Source: an uncultured Clostridia bacterium | Lineage (GTDB): Bacteria > Bacillota > Clostridia > Christensenellales > Aristaeellaceae | Assembly (NCBI GenBank): GCA_937906775.1 | Contig: CALCUD010000093.1 | Span: forward strand, 1 to 48,045 | DNA: 48,045 nucleotides | Direction: 5' to 3' | In this document: in pieces, positions 7,981-16,328 of the stretch | How positions within the stretch are numbered: the first letter of the stretch is position 1 | Layout: every line of letters starts with the position of its first letter | Notes under the pieces: model-generated | Database searches by the model: none | What the model was told of the DNA's origin: nothing | The model's input: only the letters and a program-made list of their open reading frames with translations | Made by a program: the position numbers and the translations under genes

Positions 7981-9728
7981 TTTTCAGTCCCTCCGATCGC
8001 GTTGAAAGCACAAAGCTGTTCACAAACGCCGCACCCGACGCACAGGGTGGCATCGACGCGCGCCTTGCCGGCCTTGATACTGATGGCCGGGCATCCGAGC
8101 TTCATGCACATTTTGCATCCGCGGCATTTGTCCGCGTCAATGACAAGCGCTGCTTTCGCCTTCACATATTTAAGCAGCACGCACGGACGCCGGCTGATGA
8201 TCACAGAGGGTTCTTCCGCAGCCAGTTCCTCGAGTACGGCTGTTTCACAGGCTTTGAGATCGTACGGATCAACAACGCGGACCCGGTTGATTCCGAGCGC
8301 GCGGCACAGCGCTTCCAGATTGACCTTCGCGGCCGGATCGCCTTTGATATTGAAGCCGGTCGTCGGATTCTGCTGATGTCCGGTCATCCCGGTAATGGAA
8401 TTGTCAAGAATGATCACGGTGGAATTTGTCGCGTTATAGGCAATATTGACAAGACCGGTCATGCCACTGTGCATGAATGTGGAATCGCCGATCACAGCCA
8501 CCGTCTTTTTCTCATTGTCGGGGTCGGCGGCATTGAATCCGTGCAGTCCGGAAACGCTGGCGCCCATGCACAGGGTGGAATCCAGGGCGTTCAGGGGGGC
8601 AACGGCGCCGAGCGTGTAGCAGCCGATATCGCCGATCACATGAATATGATTCTTTACCAGCGTGTAGTACATTCCCCGATGCGGACAGCCCGCGCACATC
8701 ATCGGCGGACGGCCCGGAACCTCCGGAGCATTCCCCTGCATTTCAACAGTTTCGCCGACATCGATATTCTCGGCGATCATAGCGTCGCGGATGCTCTTCT
8801 GGCTGAACTCGCCGACAGCCGGAAACAGTTCCTTTCCGGTGACCGCGATTCCCAGTGAACGGACATGGTTCTCCAGGATCGGATCAAGTTCTTCGATCAC
8901 ATAAAGCTTTTTCACTTTAGCGGCAAAATCACGGATCAGCTGATCGGGCAGCGGATTGGGCATACCGATCTTCAGGATATTGATCCTGTCGCCGAAAATC
9001 TCCTTGACATAAAGGTAGCTGCAGCCGGAAGTAATGATCCCGATCTCACTGTCGGCGTATTCGACCCTGTTGTACGGGCAGTCTTCCGCGAATTTCTTCA
9101 GGTCTGCTGTGCGCTGTTCAACGATCGGGTGACGTTTCTTGGCATAACCCGGCATCATGATATATTTCGCGGGCTTTTTCTCGTACGGGATCGCCGGATG
9201 TTCCTCGCGGTCGCCGATATCGACCGTGCACTGGCTGTGCGCGATACGTGTGCACATTCTGAGCAAAACCGGCGTATCGAACTTTTCGCTCAGTTCAAAA
9301 GCTGTTCTGGCAAATTCATAAGCTTCCGCAGAATCTGACGGCTCCAGCATCGGTACTTTTGCCGCAATGGCGTAGTGGCGGGAATCCTGTTCGTTCTGGC
9401 TGGAATGCATGGCCGGATCGTCAGCCACGCAAACGACCATACCGCCGGTTACGCCTGTATAGCTGAGAGTGAACAACGGATCAGCCGCGACATTCAGACC
9501 GACATGCTTCATGGCGCAGGCGCTCCGGACCCCTGCCAGGCTTGCGCCGAAAGCTACTTCAGCGGCGACCTTCTCGTTCGGAGCCCATTCGGAATGGATA
9601 TCATCATGCTTCGATAAAAACTCTGTAATCTCCGTGGACGGAGTTCCCGGATAACTGGATACGAGTCCCAGTCCTCCGTTGTAAAGACCCCATGCTACCG
9701 CTTCATTACCGATCAGTAACTTTTTCAT
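7977..9728 (-). CDS. iorA: Indolepyruvate:ferredoxin oxidoreductase, alpha subunit
   Basis: The 583-residue catalytic subunit starts KKLLIGNEAVAWGLYNGGLGL, with the SSYPGTPSTEI motif of the pyrimidine-binding domain. The thiamine-diphosphate domain follows with MCAGCPHRG and the GDS...N stretch (VIGDSTFMHSG to ILDNSITGMTG). The C-terminus carries a ferredoxin-like domain with CRGCKMCMKLGCP and CVGCGVCEQLC, for two [4Fe-4S] clusters. Substrates are indolepyruvate, phenylpyruvate and hydroxyphenylpyruvate made by transamination of aromatic amino acids. It needs ferredoxin and anaerobic conditions, consistent with a fermentative organism. AAGGAG lies 7 nt before the ATG. It is the first gene of iorA-iorB-paaK-ACT, with a good promoter about 90 nt upstream and a terminator after the last gene. 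Confidence 0.97.
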   Translation of the reverse strand: MKKLLIGNEAVAWGLYNGGLGLVSSYPGTPSTEITEFLSKHDDIHSEWAPNEKVAAEVAFGASLAGVRSACAMKHVGLNVAADPLFTLSYTGVTGGMVVCVADDPAMHSSQNEQDSRHYAIAAKVPMLEPSDSAEAYEFARTAFELSEKFDTPVLLRMCTRIAHSQCTVDIGDREEHPAIPYEKKPAKYIMMPGYAKKRHPIVEQRTADLKKFAEDCPYNRVEYADSEIGIITSGCSYLYVKEIFGDRINILKIGMPNPLPDQLIRDFAAKVKKLYVIEELDPILENHVRSLGIAVTGKELFPAVGEFSQKSIRDAMIAENIDVGETVEMQGNAPEVPGRPPMMCAGCPHRGMYYTLVKNHIHVIGDIGCYTLGAVAPLNALDSTLCMGASVSGLHGFNAADPDNEKKTVAVIGDSTFMHSGMTGLVNIAYNATNSTVIILDNSITGMTGHQQNPTTGFNIKGDPAAKVNLEALCRALGINRVRVVDPYDLKACETAVLEELAAEEPSVIISRRPCVLLKYVKAKAALVIDADKCRGCKMCMKLGCPAISIKAGKARVDATLCVGCGVCEQLCAFNAIGGTEK

Positions 9729-9818
9729 TCGTTTTCTCCTTGTGTATCAGGCAGGTTCACCCCGGCTGGGGAAAGCTGTCGGTTTTCGGCCCGGGAAACT
9801 GTCGTTCCCTGAAAGAAT

Positions 9819-9847
9819 ATTATCTGACAATCGCTATTCAAAAGCAA
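9819..9847 (-). promoter_or_regulatory. Promoter of the iorA operon
   Basis: Minus strand: -35 TTGCTT (9847-9842), 17-nt spacer, -10 GATAAT (9824-9819). It leaves a leader of about 80 nt before iorA that is rich in G+C but contains no riboswitch class I recognise. Confidence 0.6.
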
Positions 9848-9865
9848 GTAATTCTTACAGAAAGG

Positions 9866-9903
9866 TGACAAGGGGTCGGATCCGGCGACCCTTCCCCTTG
9901 TCA
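9866..9903 (-). terminator. Terminator-like hairpin after the acyl-CoA ligase gene
   Basis: Arms TGACAAGGGG (9866-9875 on the plus strand) and CCCCTTGTCA (9894-9903) form a perfect 10-bp stem starting 7 nt after the ligase stop. The minus-strand tail is CCTTTCTG, a weak U-tract, so termination strength is uncertain. Confidence 0.6.
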
Positions 9904-9909
9904 GTCTGA

Positions 9910-11544
9910 TCAGCTCTTGTTCTGGCTGTCCACCAAACCTTCAGCGCCATACATCTTCCGAAGCTTAGGTTTCTCGATCTTGCCGGTGGCATTGCGCGGA
10001 ACAGGCGCGATGATGATCTTCCTCGGCCGCTTGTAACGGGGCATTCCGAGGCAGAATGTATTAATGTCGTCAACGGTTGCCGTTGAACCCGGAACCAGTT
10101 CCACGATTGCCGCCGCGATCTCGCCCAGGCGCGCGTCCGGCAGACCGATCACAGCCACATCCTTGACCGGCGGATACGCGGCCATAAAGTTCTCGATCTC
10201 AACGGGATACAGATTCTCGCCGCCGGAGATGACGACGTCCTTCTTCCGGTCGACCAGATAAATAAACCCTTCGTCATCCTGTTTCGCCATATCCCCCGTC
10301 AGCAGCCATCCGTCCTTCAGGGTTTCGGCTGTCGCCTGCGGATTATTGTAGTAGCAGACCATGACACCGGGGCCTTTCAGGCAAAGCTCCCCGACTTCTC
10401 CCCGCGCGACCTCGGTTCCGTCGGGATTGATGATCTTTGTCTCCCAGCCAAAGCCCGGAACACCGATTGCACCGACCTTCCGGACATTTTCAATGCCGAG
10501 GTGCACCGCGCCCGGACCGATGGATTCGCTCAGGCCGTAGTTGGTATCGTAATCGTGATTCGGAAAATACTGCAGCCAGCGTTTGATCAGGCTCTGGGGC
10601 ACCGGCTGCGCGCCGATGTGCATCAGCCGCCATTGATCCAGACAGTAATCTTCAAGCTTCAGCTCGCCGCTGTCAAGCGCAGTCAGAATATCCTGCGCCC
10701 ACGGGACAAGGAGCCATACGATCGTACATTTCTCACGGCTGACAGCCTGCAGGATCGTTTCAGGCCGGGTTCCCTTCAGGATCACAGCCTTGCTCCCGGT
10801 AATCAGAGAACCGAACCAGTGCATCTTCGCGCCGGTATGGTACAGCGGCGGGATACAGAGGAAGCAATCATCCTTGGTCTGACCGTGATGAGCCTGTTCA
10901 ACGCGGCAGGAATGGATCAGGCTGCGGTGCTTATGCAGAATAGCCTTCGGAAAGCCCGTTGTCCCGGAGGAAAAATAGATGGCAGCGTCGTCCTCTTCCG
11001 TCAGTGCAGATTCCGGATAAAGGCTGCTGCTCTCATTGATCAGCTCACTCAGATCGTCGGCAAACACAGGGCAGCCCGCGCCGGTATAGACAAGCGCGAC
11101 ATTCGGGACCCGGTCGGCAATCTCTTCCACGCGTCCGATGAATTCCGGTCCGAAGATCAGCATATTGCTTTCGCTCAGATTCAGACAGTATTCAATCTCG
11201 TTCGCGGCATAGCGGAAATTCATCGGAACGACGACCGCTCCTGTTTTCAGAATGCCGAAATAAATCGGGAGCCAGTCAATACAGTTCATCAGCAGAATAG
11301 CGACTTTATTGCCCTTGCCGATCTTGTGACTCCTGAGCATGTTCGCGATACGGTTGGCCTTTTCGTTGAAAACAGCCCACGTGATCTCTCTGCGGTAACT
11401 CTGTTTTTTCAGCGCGGGCTCGACAAGTTCGAAGTCATGCCAGGTCACACGGCGGGTTTCCTGCTGATCGGGGTTGATCTCGATCAGCGCGGTATCATCA
11501 GGCCATTGTTTTGCGTTTCGTTCCAAAAGATCAATAATTGTCAT
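9910..11544 (-). CDS. AMP-dependent acyl-CoA synthetase/ligase, substrate unknown
   Basis: This 544-residue member of the ANL superfamily activates a carboxylic acid as an adenylate and passes it to CoA. It shows the P-loop YFSSGTTGFPKAI near residue 190, the GLSESIGPG adenine motif, the TGDMAKQDDEGFIYLVDRKKD core and hinge motif, and the C-terminal lysine region RNATGKIEKPKLR. Length is normal for long- or medium-chain acyl-CoA synthetases. An insertion of about 15 residues after the early THE-like segment (around residues 36-50) is slightly unusual. The gene stands alone between its own promoter and a terminator-like hairpin. Its closeness to the ior-paaK operon suggests an aromatic or fatty acid substrate, but that is inference only. 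Confidence 0.9.
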   Translation of the reverse strand: MTIIDLLERNAKQWPDDTALIEINPDQQETRRVTWHDFELVEPALKKQSYRREITWAVFNEKANRIANMLRSHKIGKGNKVAILLMNCIDWLPIYFGILKTGAVVVPMNFRYAANEIEYCLNLSESNMLIFGPEFIGRVEEIADRVPNVALVYTGAGCPVFADDLSELINESSSLYPESALTEEDDAAIYFSSGTTGFPKAILHKHRSLIHSCRVEQAHHGQTKDDCFLCIPPLYHTGAKMHWFGSLITGSKAVILKGTRPETILQAVSREKCTIVWLLVPWAQDILTALDSGELKLEDYCLDQWRLMHIGAQPVPQSLIKRWLQYFPNHDYDTNYGLSESIGPGAVHLGIENVRKVGAIGVPGFGWETKIINPDGTEVARGEVGELCLKGPGVMVCYYNNPQATAETLKDGWLLTGDMAKQDDEGFIYLVDRKKDVVISGGENLYPVEIENFMAAYPPVKDVAVIGLPDARLGEIAAAIVELVPGSTATVDDINTFCLGMPRYKRPRKIIIAPVPRNATGKIEKPKLRKMYGAEGLVDSQNKS

Positions 11545-11583
11545 CTATCTTGATTCCTTTCCGCTGTCTATGGAATTAACGTT

Positions 11584-11613
11584 ATAATAATGTATACAAT
11601 TCCGGAAAGTCAA
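11584..11613 (-). promoter_or_regulatory. Promoter of the acyl-CoA ligase gene
   Basis: Minus strand: -35 TTGACT (11613-11608), 18-nt spacer, -10 TATTAT (11589-11584). It lies about 40 nt before the ligase ATG. Confidence 0.65.
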
Positions 11614-11647
11614 CGAAAGTGCGGTGAAAAAACAGTTCGCCGGGTTG

Positions 11648-12529
11648 TTACGGCATCCGGATATCGGCCCAGTCCGGTATACTCGCCAGCGAAATCAGTT
11701 CCCCGGAAATCGGATGGATCAGATCCAGATACGCGCTGTGCAGCGCGAATCTCCCCGGGAACGCCTGATCCTCGGTTCCGTAAAGGAAATCCCCGACGAC
11801 CGGACATCCGATATGGCTCAGATGGACCCGGATCTGATGTGTTCTTCCGGTCTCCAGCTCAAGCTCAACAAGCGCGCGGGCAGAATTCCGGGAAGGATCC
11901 TGTCCGCAGACCCTGTACCGGGTCAGGCACGGTTTCCCCAAAGGATTGACTTCTCTTTTCACGGAAGCGGACGGCACCTTGGCAATCGGAAAATCCAGCA
12001 CGCCCTCCGGCGGATCCGGTACGCCTTCCGTCAGCGCCAGATACCGTCTTCTGAAATCATTCCTGTGGAGCTGCCTCTGCAGGAGATCCTGCGAATGAGG
12101 ATTCCGGGCAATCACCATAAGTCCGCTCGTCCCTCTGTCCAGTCTGTTCACAGGGCGGTAGACATAATTTTCCGGGCATCCGAAATAAGCATACACTGCG
12201 TTTTCAAGCGAATCATCCGGATGGCCCCTGCTGGATTGACTCGCTAACGGTGCCGGTTTATCGACGATCATCAGATCGTCGTCGATATAGGGGATATCCA
12301 GTTCAAGACGGTAGGGCCTGATCTCATAAAGCGGTTTTTCCTCCGCCCAGTCGACCGTGACAGTATCCCCGGGTTTTACCCGGACGTCAACGAAGACCGG
12401 ATCCCCGTTCAGCAGGATCCGGCCGTTCCATTTGGCGCTTTTCATGGCAGTATAACTGACGCGGAGGCTCCTGCGGAGGATTTCCCGCACCCGCCATCCG
12501 TCCTCTTCAGGAGTGACTGTATAATTCAT
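11648..12529 (-). CDS. RluA-family RNA pseudouridine synthase
   Basis: The enzyme converts specific uridines of rRNA or tRNA to pseudouridine. The 293-residue protein has an N-terminal S4-like part (WNGRILLNGDPVF) and the catalytic motif NRLDRGTSGLMV, in which the aspartate is the nucleophile; the first residue is Asn instead of the commoner His. The family segments VDKPA, LETGRTHQIRVHLSHIG and ALHSAYL are also present. Length fits RluA/RluD-type enzymes. ATG at 12529 overlaps the stop of the preceding PAP2 gene by 4 nt (ATGA) and has GGAGATGGAAA upstream; the longer reading to 12556 is less likely. The modified RNA position cannot be told from sequence. Confidence 0.93.
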   Translation of the reverse strand: MNYTVTPEEDGWRVREILRRSLRVSYTAMKSAKWNGRILLNGDPVFVDVRVKPGDTVTVDWAEEKPLYEIRPYRLELDIPYIDDDLMIVDKPAPLASQSSRGHPDDSLENAVYAYFGCPENYVYRPVNRLDRGTSGLMVIARNPHSQDLLQRQLHRNDFRRRYLALTEGVPDPPEGVLDFPIAKVPSASVKREVNPLGKPCLTRYRVCGQDPSRNSARALVELELETGRTHQIRVHLSHIGCPVVGDFLYGTEDQAFPGRFALHSAYLDLIHPISGELISLASIPDWADIRMP

Positions 12530-13482
12530 TTTCCATCTCCGAAAGCCCGCGGCCATTTCTTTTCAAAAAACCTGAAGCACATCGGATACACGCCGGCGAT
12601 CAGGAAGACGAGGAGCATATATCGTCCGGTCCTCACCAGATTCGCTCCGAGCGTTCCTCCGGCGAGATACGCGCTGTTGAACGGGATCTTCAGCAGCATA
12701 TTTCCCAGATAGTAAAGAATTCCTCCGCCGGCCACGCGCAATGCCATCGCCAGCAGTCGGCGCGTGTCCGCGAAATTCACATGCTTTCTTTCAAAGGGAA
12801 ATGTCACAGTCATTCCGGCCAGCAGTCCGAGTGAAGTGAAATATTCTGCGCCCGTGCAGAAAAAGATGCCGGGGATCGCTGTCGCGAGCAGGATCAGATA
12901 CCGGATGCTTTCACTTCTGATTTTCTTCTCAAGAAGAATGACAAGTCCGATCGTGACCGCTCCGATCGCCCATCCTGCCAGAACGTCCGTCGGATAGTGA
13001 ACGCCGAGAGCGATTCTGCTGATCCCGATCAGAAACGGCAGGATGATCCCGGCAACCGATGCCCAGCGTTTTTTCAGAATGCGGGCGGTATCTCCGTACA
13101 TGATGACGCCGATCGTGCTGTGCATGCTCGGGAAGGAATAGCCCTGCAGACGGACATCCATGAGATCCCCTTCACGCGAAACCGGCTCCAGGCATTCGAT
13201 CTCGCCGGCGTGCGCCATATAGGGGCGGAGCCGGCATACAGCATTCTTGATCATCGGACACCAGACGCTCGCAGCGATCGCCGTCAGCCCGACGCGTTTC
13301 CCGGTTTCTTTTTTATAGCAGAAATAAAGGATCAGAAAGAACAGCAGGACCGCCATTTCGCTTCCCGCATAAGTCAGCGCCCGAAAAACAGCTTGGCCGG
13401 ACCGTCCCAGATTACTCTGAATCCATTTCATCAGAGAGACTTCCCGGTCAAAGCAGAAGATATTTCCGGCAACAGTTTCCAT
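12526..13482 (-). CDS. PAP2-family membrane phosphatase
   Basis: An integral membrane phosphatase of about 318 residues. The three PAP2 signature motifs are visible in order: KNAVCRLRP (KX6RP), SFPSMHS (PSGH variant with Met for Gly), and SRIALGVHYPTDVLAG (SRX5HX3D). Hydrophobic segments flank them and continue through a C-terminal extension of about 130 residues with several further predicted membrane segments. Family members dephosphorylate undecaprenyl diphosphate, phosphatidic acid or related lipids at the outer membrane face; which of these applies is unknown. I prefer ATG at 13482 (GAGG 9 nt upstream); ATGs at 13491 and 13497 are alternatives. It overlaps the pseudouridine synthase by 4 nt, and apt lies 36 nt upstream, so it is probably in an apt-led operon. 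Confidence 0.9.
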   Translation of the reverse strand: METVAGNIFCFDREVSLMKWIQSNLGRSGQAVFRALTYAGSEMAVLLFFLILYFCYKKETGKRVGLTAIAASVWCPMIKNAVCRLRPYMAHAGEIECLEPVSREGDLMDVRLQGYSFPSMHSTIGVIMYGDTARILKKRWASVAGIILPFLIGISRIALGVHYPTDVLAGWAIGAVTIGLVILLEKKIRSESIRYLILLATAIPGIFFCTGAEYFTSLGLLAGMTVTFPFERKHVNFADTRRLLAMALRVAGGGILYYLGNMLLKIPFNSAYLAGGTLGANLVRTGRYMLLVFLIAGVYPMCFRFFEKKWPRAFGDGK

Positions 13483-13518
13483 GATCCGCATCCTCATTTC
13501 CGATCCGGCTGTCTGCTG

Positions 13519-14043
13519 TTACTTCCCGTCGTAAGCGATCAGCGAACCGATATCATACCCCTTGAGACGGTCGCGCCCTTTCAGCCCGGCAAGTTCGATC
13601 ACAAAAACCATTTTCACAATCGTACCGCCGAGATCCTCGACCAGTTTCGCAGCGGCTTCCGCGGACCCGCCCGTGGCAATCAGATCATCCACCAGGACCA
13701 CCTTCTGCCCGGGTTTAATGGCGTCCCTGTGAATTTCGATCTCCGCCTGACCGTATTCCAGATCGTATTTGCGCGAAACCGTTTCTCTGGGCAACTTTCC
13801 TTTTTTCCGGACCATCACAAAGCCTTTTCCCTGTTTGTACGCCAGAGGCATCCCGAAGATAAAGCCCCGGCTTTCCGGTCCGACAATGACGTCATAGTCG
13901 ACATCCTTCACAAGTTCCGCCAGCCCGTCAACAGCCAGCTTCAACCCGTCCGGATTCTGGATGACAGTCGTAATATCGCGGAACATAATGCCCGGTTCGG
14001 GAAAATCAGGAATCGTTGTGACATATTTCTCCAATTCGTTCAT
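13519..14043 (-). CDS. apt: Adenine phosphoribosyltransferase
   Basis: Converts adenine and PRPP to AMP in cytosolic purine salvage. The 174-residue protein begins with the Apt-specific IPDFPEPGIMFRDITT, and contains GPESRGFIFG, RKKGKLPRETVS and the PRPP loop VVLVDDLIATGGSA. Length equals typical Apt (170-175). ATG at 14043 is preceded by AAGGAGG at 8 nt; the in-frame extension upstream to 14190 covers the promoter and is not coding. It heads a probable operon with the PAP2 phosphatase and RluA-like gene. A strong promoter lies 44 nt upstream. Confidence 0.97.
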   Translation of the reverse strand: MNELEKYVTTIPDFPEPGIMFRDITTVIQNPDGLKLAVDGLAELVKDVDYDVIVGPESRGFIFGMPLAYKQGKGFVMVRKKGKLPRETVSRKYDLEYGQAEIEIHRDAIKPGQKVVLVDDLIATGGSAEAAAKLVEDLGGTIVKMVFVIELAGLKGRDRLKGYDIGSLIAYDGK

Positions 14044-14086
14044 ATGCGGTTCCTCCTTTGAAGACAGTTCGTCCTTCTTCCAGATC

Positions 14087-14115
14087 ATTATATATGATTC
14101 ATTCATGTCGCGCAA
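14087..14115 (-). promoter_or_regulatory. Promoter of apt
   Basis: Minus strand: -35 TTGCGC (14115-14110), 17-nt spacer, -10 TATAAT (14092-14087). It lies between the stop of the ferredoxin:thioredoxin-reductase-like gene and apt, so apt starts its own transcript. Confidence 0.75.
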
Positions 14116-14156
14116 TTTTTTTGATAATTCCCGGCCGGAGCCGGCTTTACATCCGT

Positions 14157-14354
14157 TTATTTTTCCTTGTAGTACAGTCTGCAATGGCAAAAGCCTTCAA
14201 ATTCCGGATCAGCGATCTGCTCGCGGAATTCTTTGCACATACAGATATTGTCCTCCGTTTTCTCAAGGCGGCAGGGACAGTATCCGTCTTTGTTCTTCAA
14301 GCCTTCCCGGATCATCCGTACAATTTTTTCATCCGGATTGAAAATGATCTTCAT
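14157..14354 (-). CDS. Small ferredoxin:thioredoxin reductase catalytic-subunit-like protein
   Basis: A 65-residue protein with six cysteines in three pairs: CPC (26-28), CMC (38-40) and CHC (56-58). This resembles the catalytic beta subunit of ferredoxin:thioredoxin reductase, which has a [4Fe-4S] cluster and an adjacent redox disulfide. In plant and cyanobacterial enzymes the pattern is CPC-X16-CPC-X8-CHC; here it is CPC-X9-CMC-X15-CHC, with the same total distance between first and last pair but a displaced middle pair. The surrounding GYCPCR and EGFCHCRLY segments match small bacterial relatives. The start lies 2 nt after the ABC exporter stop, so it is the last gene of that operon. Electron donor and target are unknown. 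Confidence 0.82.
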   Translation of the reverse strand: MKIIFNPDEKIVRMIREGLKNKDGYCPCRLEKTEDNICMCKEFREQIADPEFEGFCHCRLYYKEK

Positions 14355-14356
14355 GA

Positions 14357-16321
14357 TTAATCCAGTTCCTTCTTTCCAGTGTACAGTTCGTAATACCGGC
14401 CTTCCATCGCAAGCAGTTCGTCATGTGTTCCGCGTTCAATGATCTCGCCGTGTTCAAGCACCATGATTGCGTCGGCATTGCGGACCGTGCTCAGCCGGTG
14501 TGCGATCACAAAGGTCGTGCGGTTCTGCATCAGCCGGGTCAGTCCGTGTTCGATATGCCGCTCGGTACGGGTATCAACACTGCTGGTCGCTTCGTCAAGC
14601 ACCAGGATCGGCGCCTTTGAAATCGCCGCGCGGGCAATGTTCAGCAACTGGCGCTGGCCCTGGCTCAGGTTGGCGCCGTCACCGGTCAGCAGCGTGTCAT
14701 AACCGTTTTCAAGACGCATGATAAAGCTGTGCGCGCTTGCGAGCTTCGCTGCCTGTTCAACTTCTTCGTCCGTCGCGTCCGGCCGCCCGTAGCGGATGTT
14801 TTCACGCACAGTTCCGGTGAACAGGTGCGTATCCTGAAGCACCATGGCGATATTCTTTCTCAGTTCCTCCCGCTTGTAATCGCAGATGGAAACGCCGTCC
14901 ACCGTGATCGTACCTTCCTGAATGTCGTAAAAACGGTTGAGCAGGTTGGTCACGGTGGTTTTTCCCGCGCCTGTTGAACCGACGAACGCGATCTTCTGTC
15001 CGGGATGAGCATACAGACTGATATCCTTCAGCACGGTCTTCTCCGGCACATAGCCGAAGCTCACGTGATCCAGCACTACATCGCCCTTGATTGAAGCCGA
15101 CACAGCGCCGCTCCTGTCCGGTTCCTCCGGTTTCTCATCCATAACGGCAAAAACACGTTCCGCGCCGGCCAAAGCGGCAAAAATAGTAGCAATCTGCGAT
15201 GAGATCGTATTGATCGGCATGGAGAACTGGCGGCTGTATCCGGCAAAAACCGTCAACGCGCCGGGAGTAAATCCTCCTGTTACCATGAGGATGCCGCCGA
15301 CGCCGATCGTAACGGCATAACTGATCTGGCTCATATTCCCCATCACCGGGCCCATGATACCGCCATAGAACATGGCTGAAAACTGTTTCGTCCGAAGTTC
15401 CCCGTTCAGCAGGGCGAATTCTTCCTCGCACTCGCTCTCATGATTGAAAACCTTCACGACCTTCTGCCCGGTAACCGTCTCTTCGATATATCCGTTTACA
15501 GCGCCGAGGGCAGCCTGCTGCGCGGCGGAATATTTGGCGCTCTTCCTTCCGATAGCCATACCGCCGATGGTGAAGATCGGGATAAAGATCACAGTCACCA
15601 GCGTCAGGATCCAGCTGGTCGTCACCATGAAAATAAAGGTCCCGATCAGCGTAATCACGCCTGATACTATGCTGACAAGCGAATTGTTGATCATGGTGTC
15701 GATATTGTCGACGTCGTTGGTATAGCGGCTCATCAGTTCCCCGGTCGGATGCCCGTCATAATATTTGACAGGCAGATTCTGCATCGCGCTGAACAGATCG
15801 TTCCGAAGGTTTTCGATCGCCTTCAGGCTGACGCTCATCATCAGACGGCTTTGCAGATAGGTCGTAAGGATACCGATCAGATAAATGCTTGCGAGCACGC
15901 CCAGCGCAACCGCGATATAAGCGGAAACCTCGCCGACGCCGCCCGACGCGATCCATTCGCGGATCACCGGTGTCCGAGTGATCCCGTTCAGAACATTATC
16001 CGCAATCTTTTCAAACACGCTCATGTGGATCACCGCGTCCGGGTTGAGCGCATGTGTGAGCTTGTCAATGATCGGAGCCATCAGATATCCGCCGCAAAGG
16101 CTTGTGCAGGTACTGATCAGCATACAGAAGAGAACAGCGATCAGCTTGTACCAGTAACGGTTCACGTAGCGCCACAGACGTTTGACTGTTCCCTTCATAT
16201 TTTTCGGTTTTCCGCCGGGACCCTTCGCCACGGGGCCGCGACGTCCTCCGCCGTGTCCGCCCCGCATTTCAAAGGATTTGGAGGCGTATTCTTTTTGCAG
16301 CCGTTCAAGACTTCTTGCCAT
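14357..16321 (-). CDS. ABC exporter half-transporter (permease-ATPase), second subunit
   Basis: A 654-residue half-transporter: a glycine-rich cytosolic N-terminus (GGHGGGRRGPVAKGPGG), six membrane helices (about residues 60-370) and a C-terminal nucleotide-binding domain. The domain has Walker A GSTGAGKTT, Q-loop, signature LSQGQRQ, Walker B ILVLDEATS and an H-loop (VIAHRLST). Such proteins export drugs, lipids or peptides. It follows a second half-transporter gene by 7 nt, so they probably form a heterodimer. ATG at 16321 (GAGG 5 nt upstream) is preferred over an in-frame start at 16360 that would overlap the previous gene. This subunit keeps the catalytic Glu after Walker B and a standard signature, so it probably supplies the canonical ATPase sites. 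Confidence 0.93.
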   Translation of the reverse strand: MARSLERLQKEYASKSFEMRGGHGGGRRGPVAKGPGGKPKNMKGTVKRLWRYVNRYWYKLIAVLFCMLISTCTSLCGGYLMAPIIDKLTHALNPDAVIHMSVFEKIADNVLNGITRTPVIREWIASGGVGEVSAYIAVALGVLASIYLIGILTTYLQSRLMMSVSLKAIENLRNDLFSAMQNLPVKYYDGHPTGELMSRYTNDVDNIDTMINNSLVSIVSGVITLIGTFIFMVTTSWILTLVTVIFIPIFTIGGMAIGRKSAKYSAAQQAALGAVNGYIEETVTGQKVVKVFNHESECEEEFALLNGELRTKQFSAMFYGGIMGPVMGNMSQISYAVTIGVGGILMVTGGFTPGALTVFAGYSRQFSMPINTISSQIATIFAALAGAERVFAVMDEKPEEPDRSGAVSASIKGDVVLDHVSFGYVPEKTVLKDISLYAHPGQKIAFVGSTGAGKTTVTNLLNRFYDIQEGTITVDGVSICDYKREELRKNIAMVLQDTHLFTGTVRENIRYGRPDATDEEVEQAAKLASAHSFIMRLENGYDTLLTGDGANLSQGQRQLLNIARAAISKAPILVLDEATSSVDTRTERHIEHGLTRLMQNRTTFVIAHRLSTVRNADAIMVLEHGEIIERGTHDELLAMEGRYYELYTGKKELD

Positions 16322-16328
16322 ATCCGCC

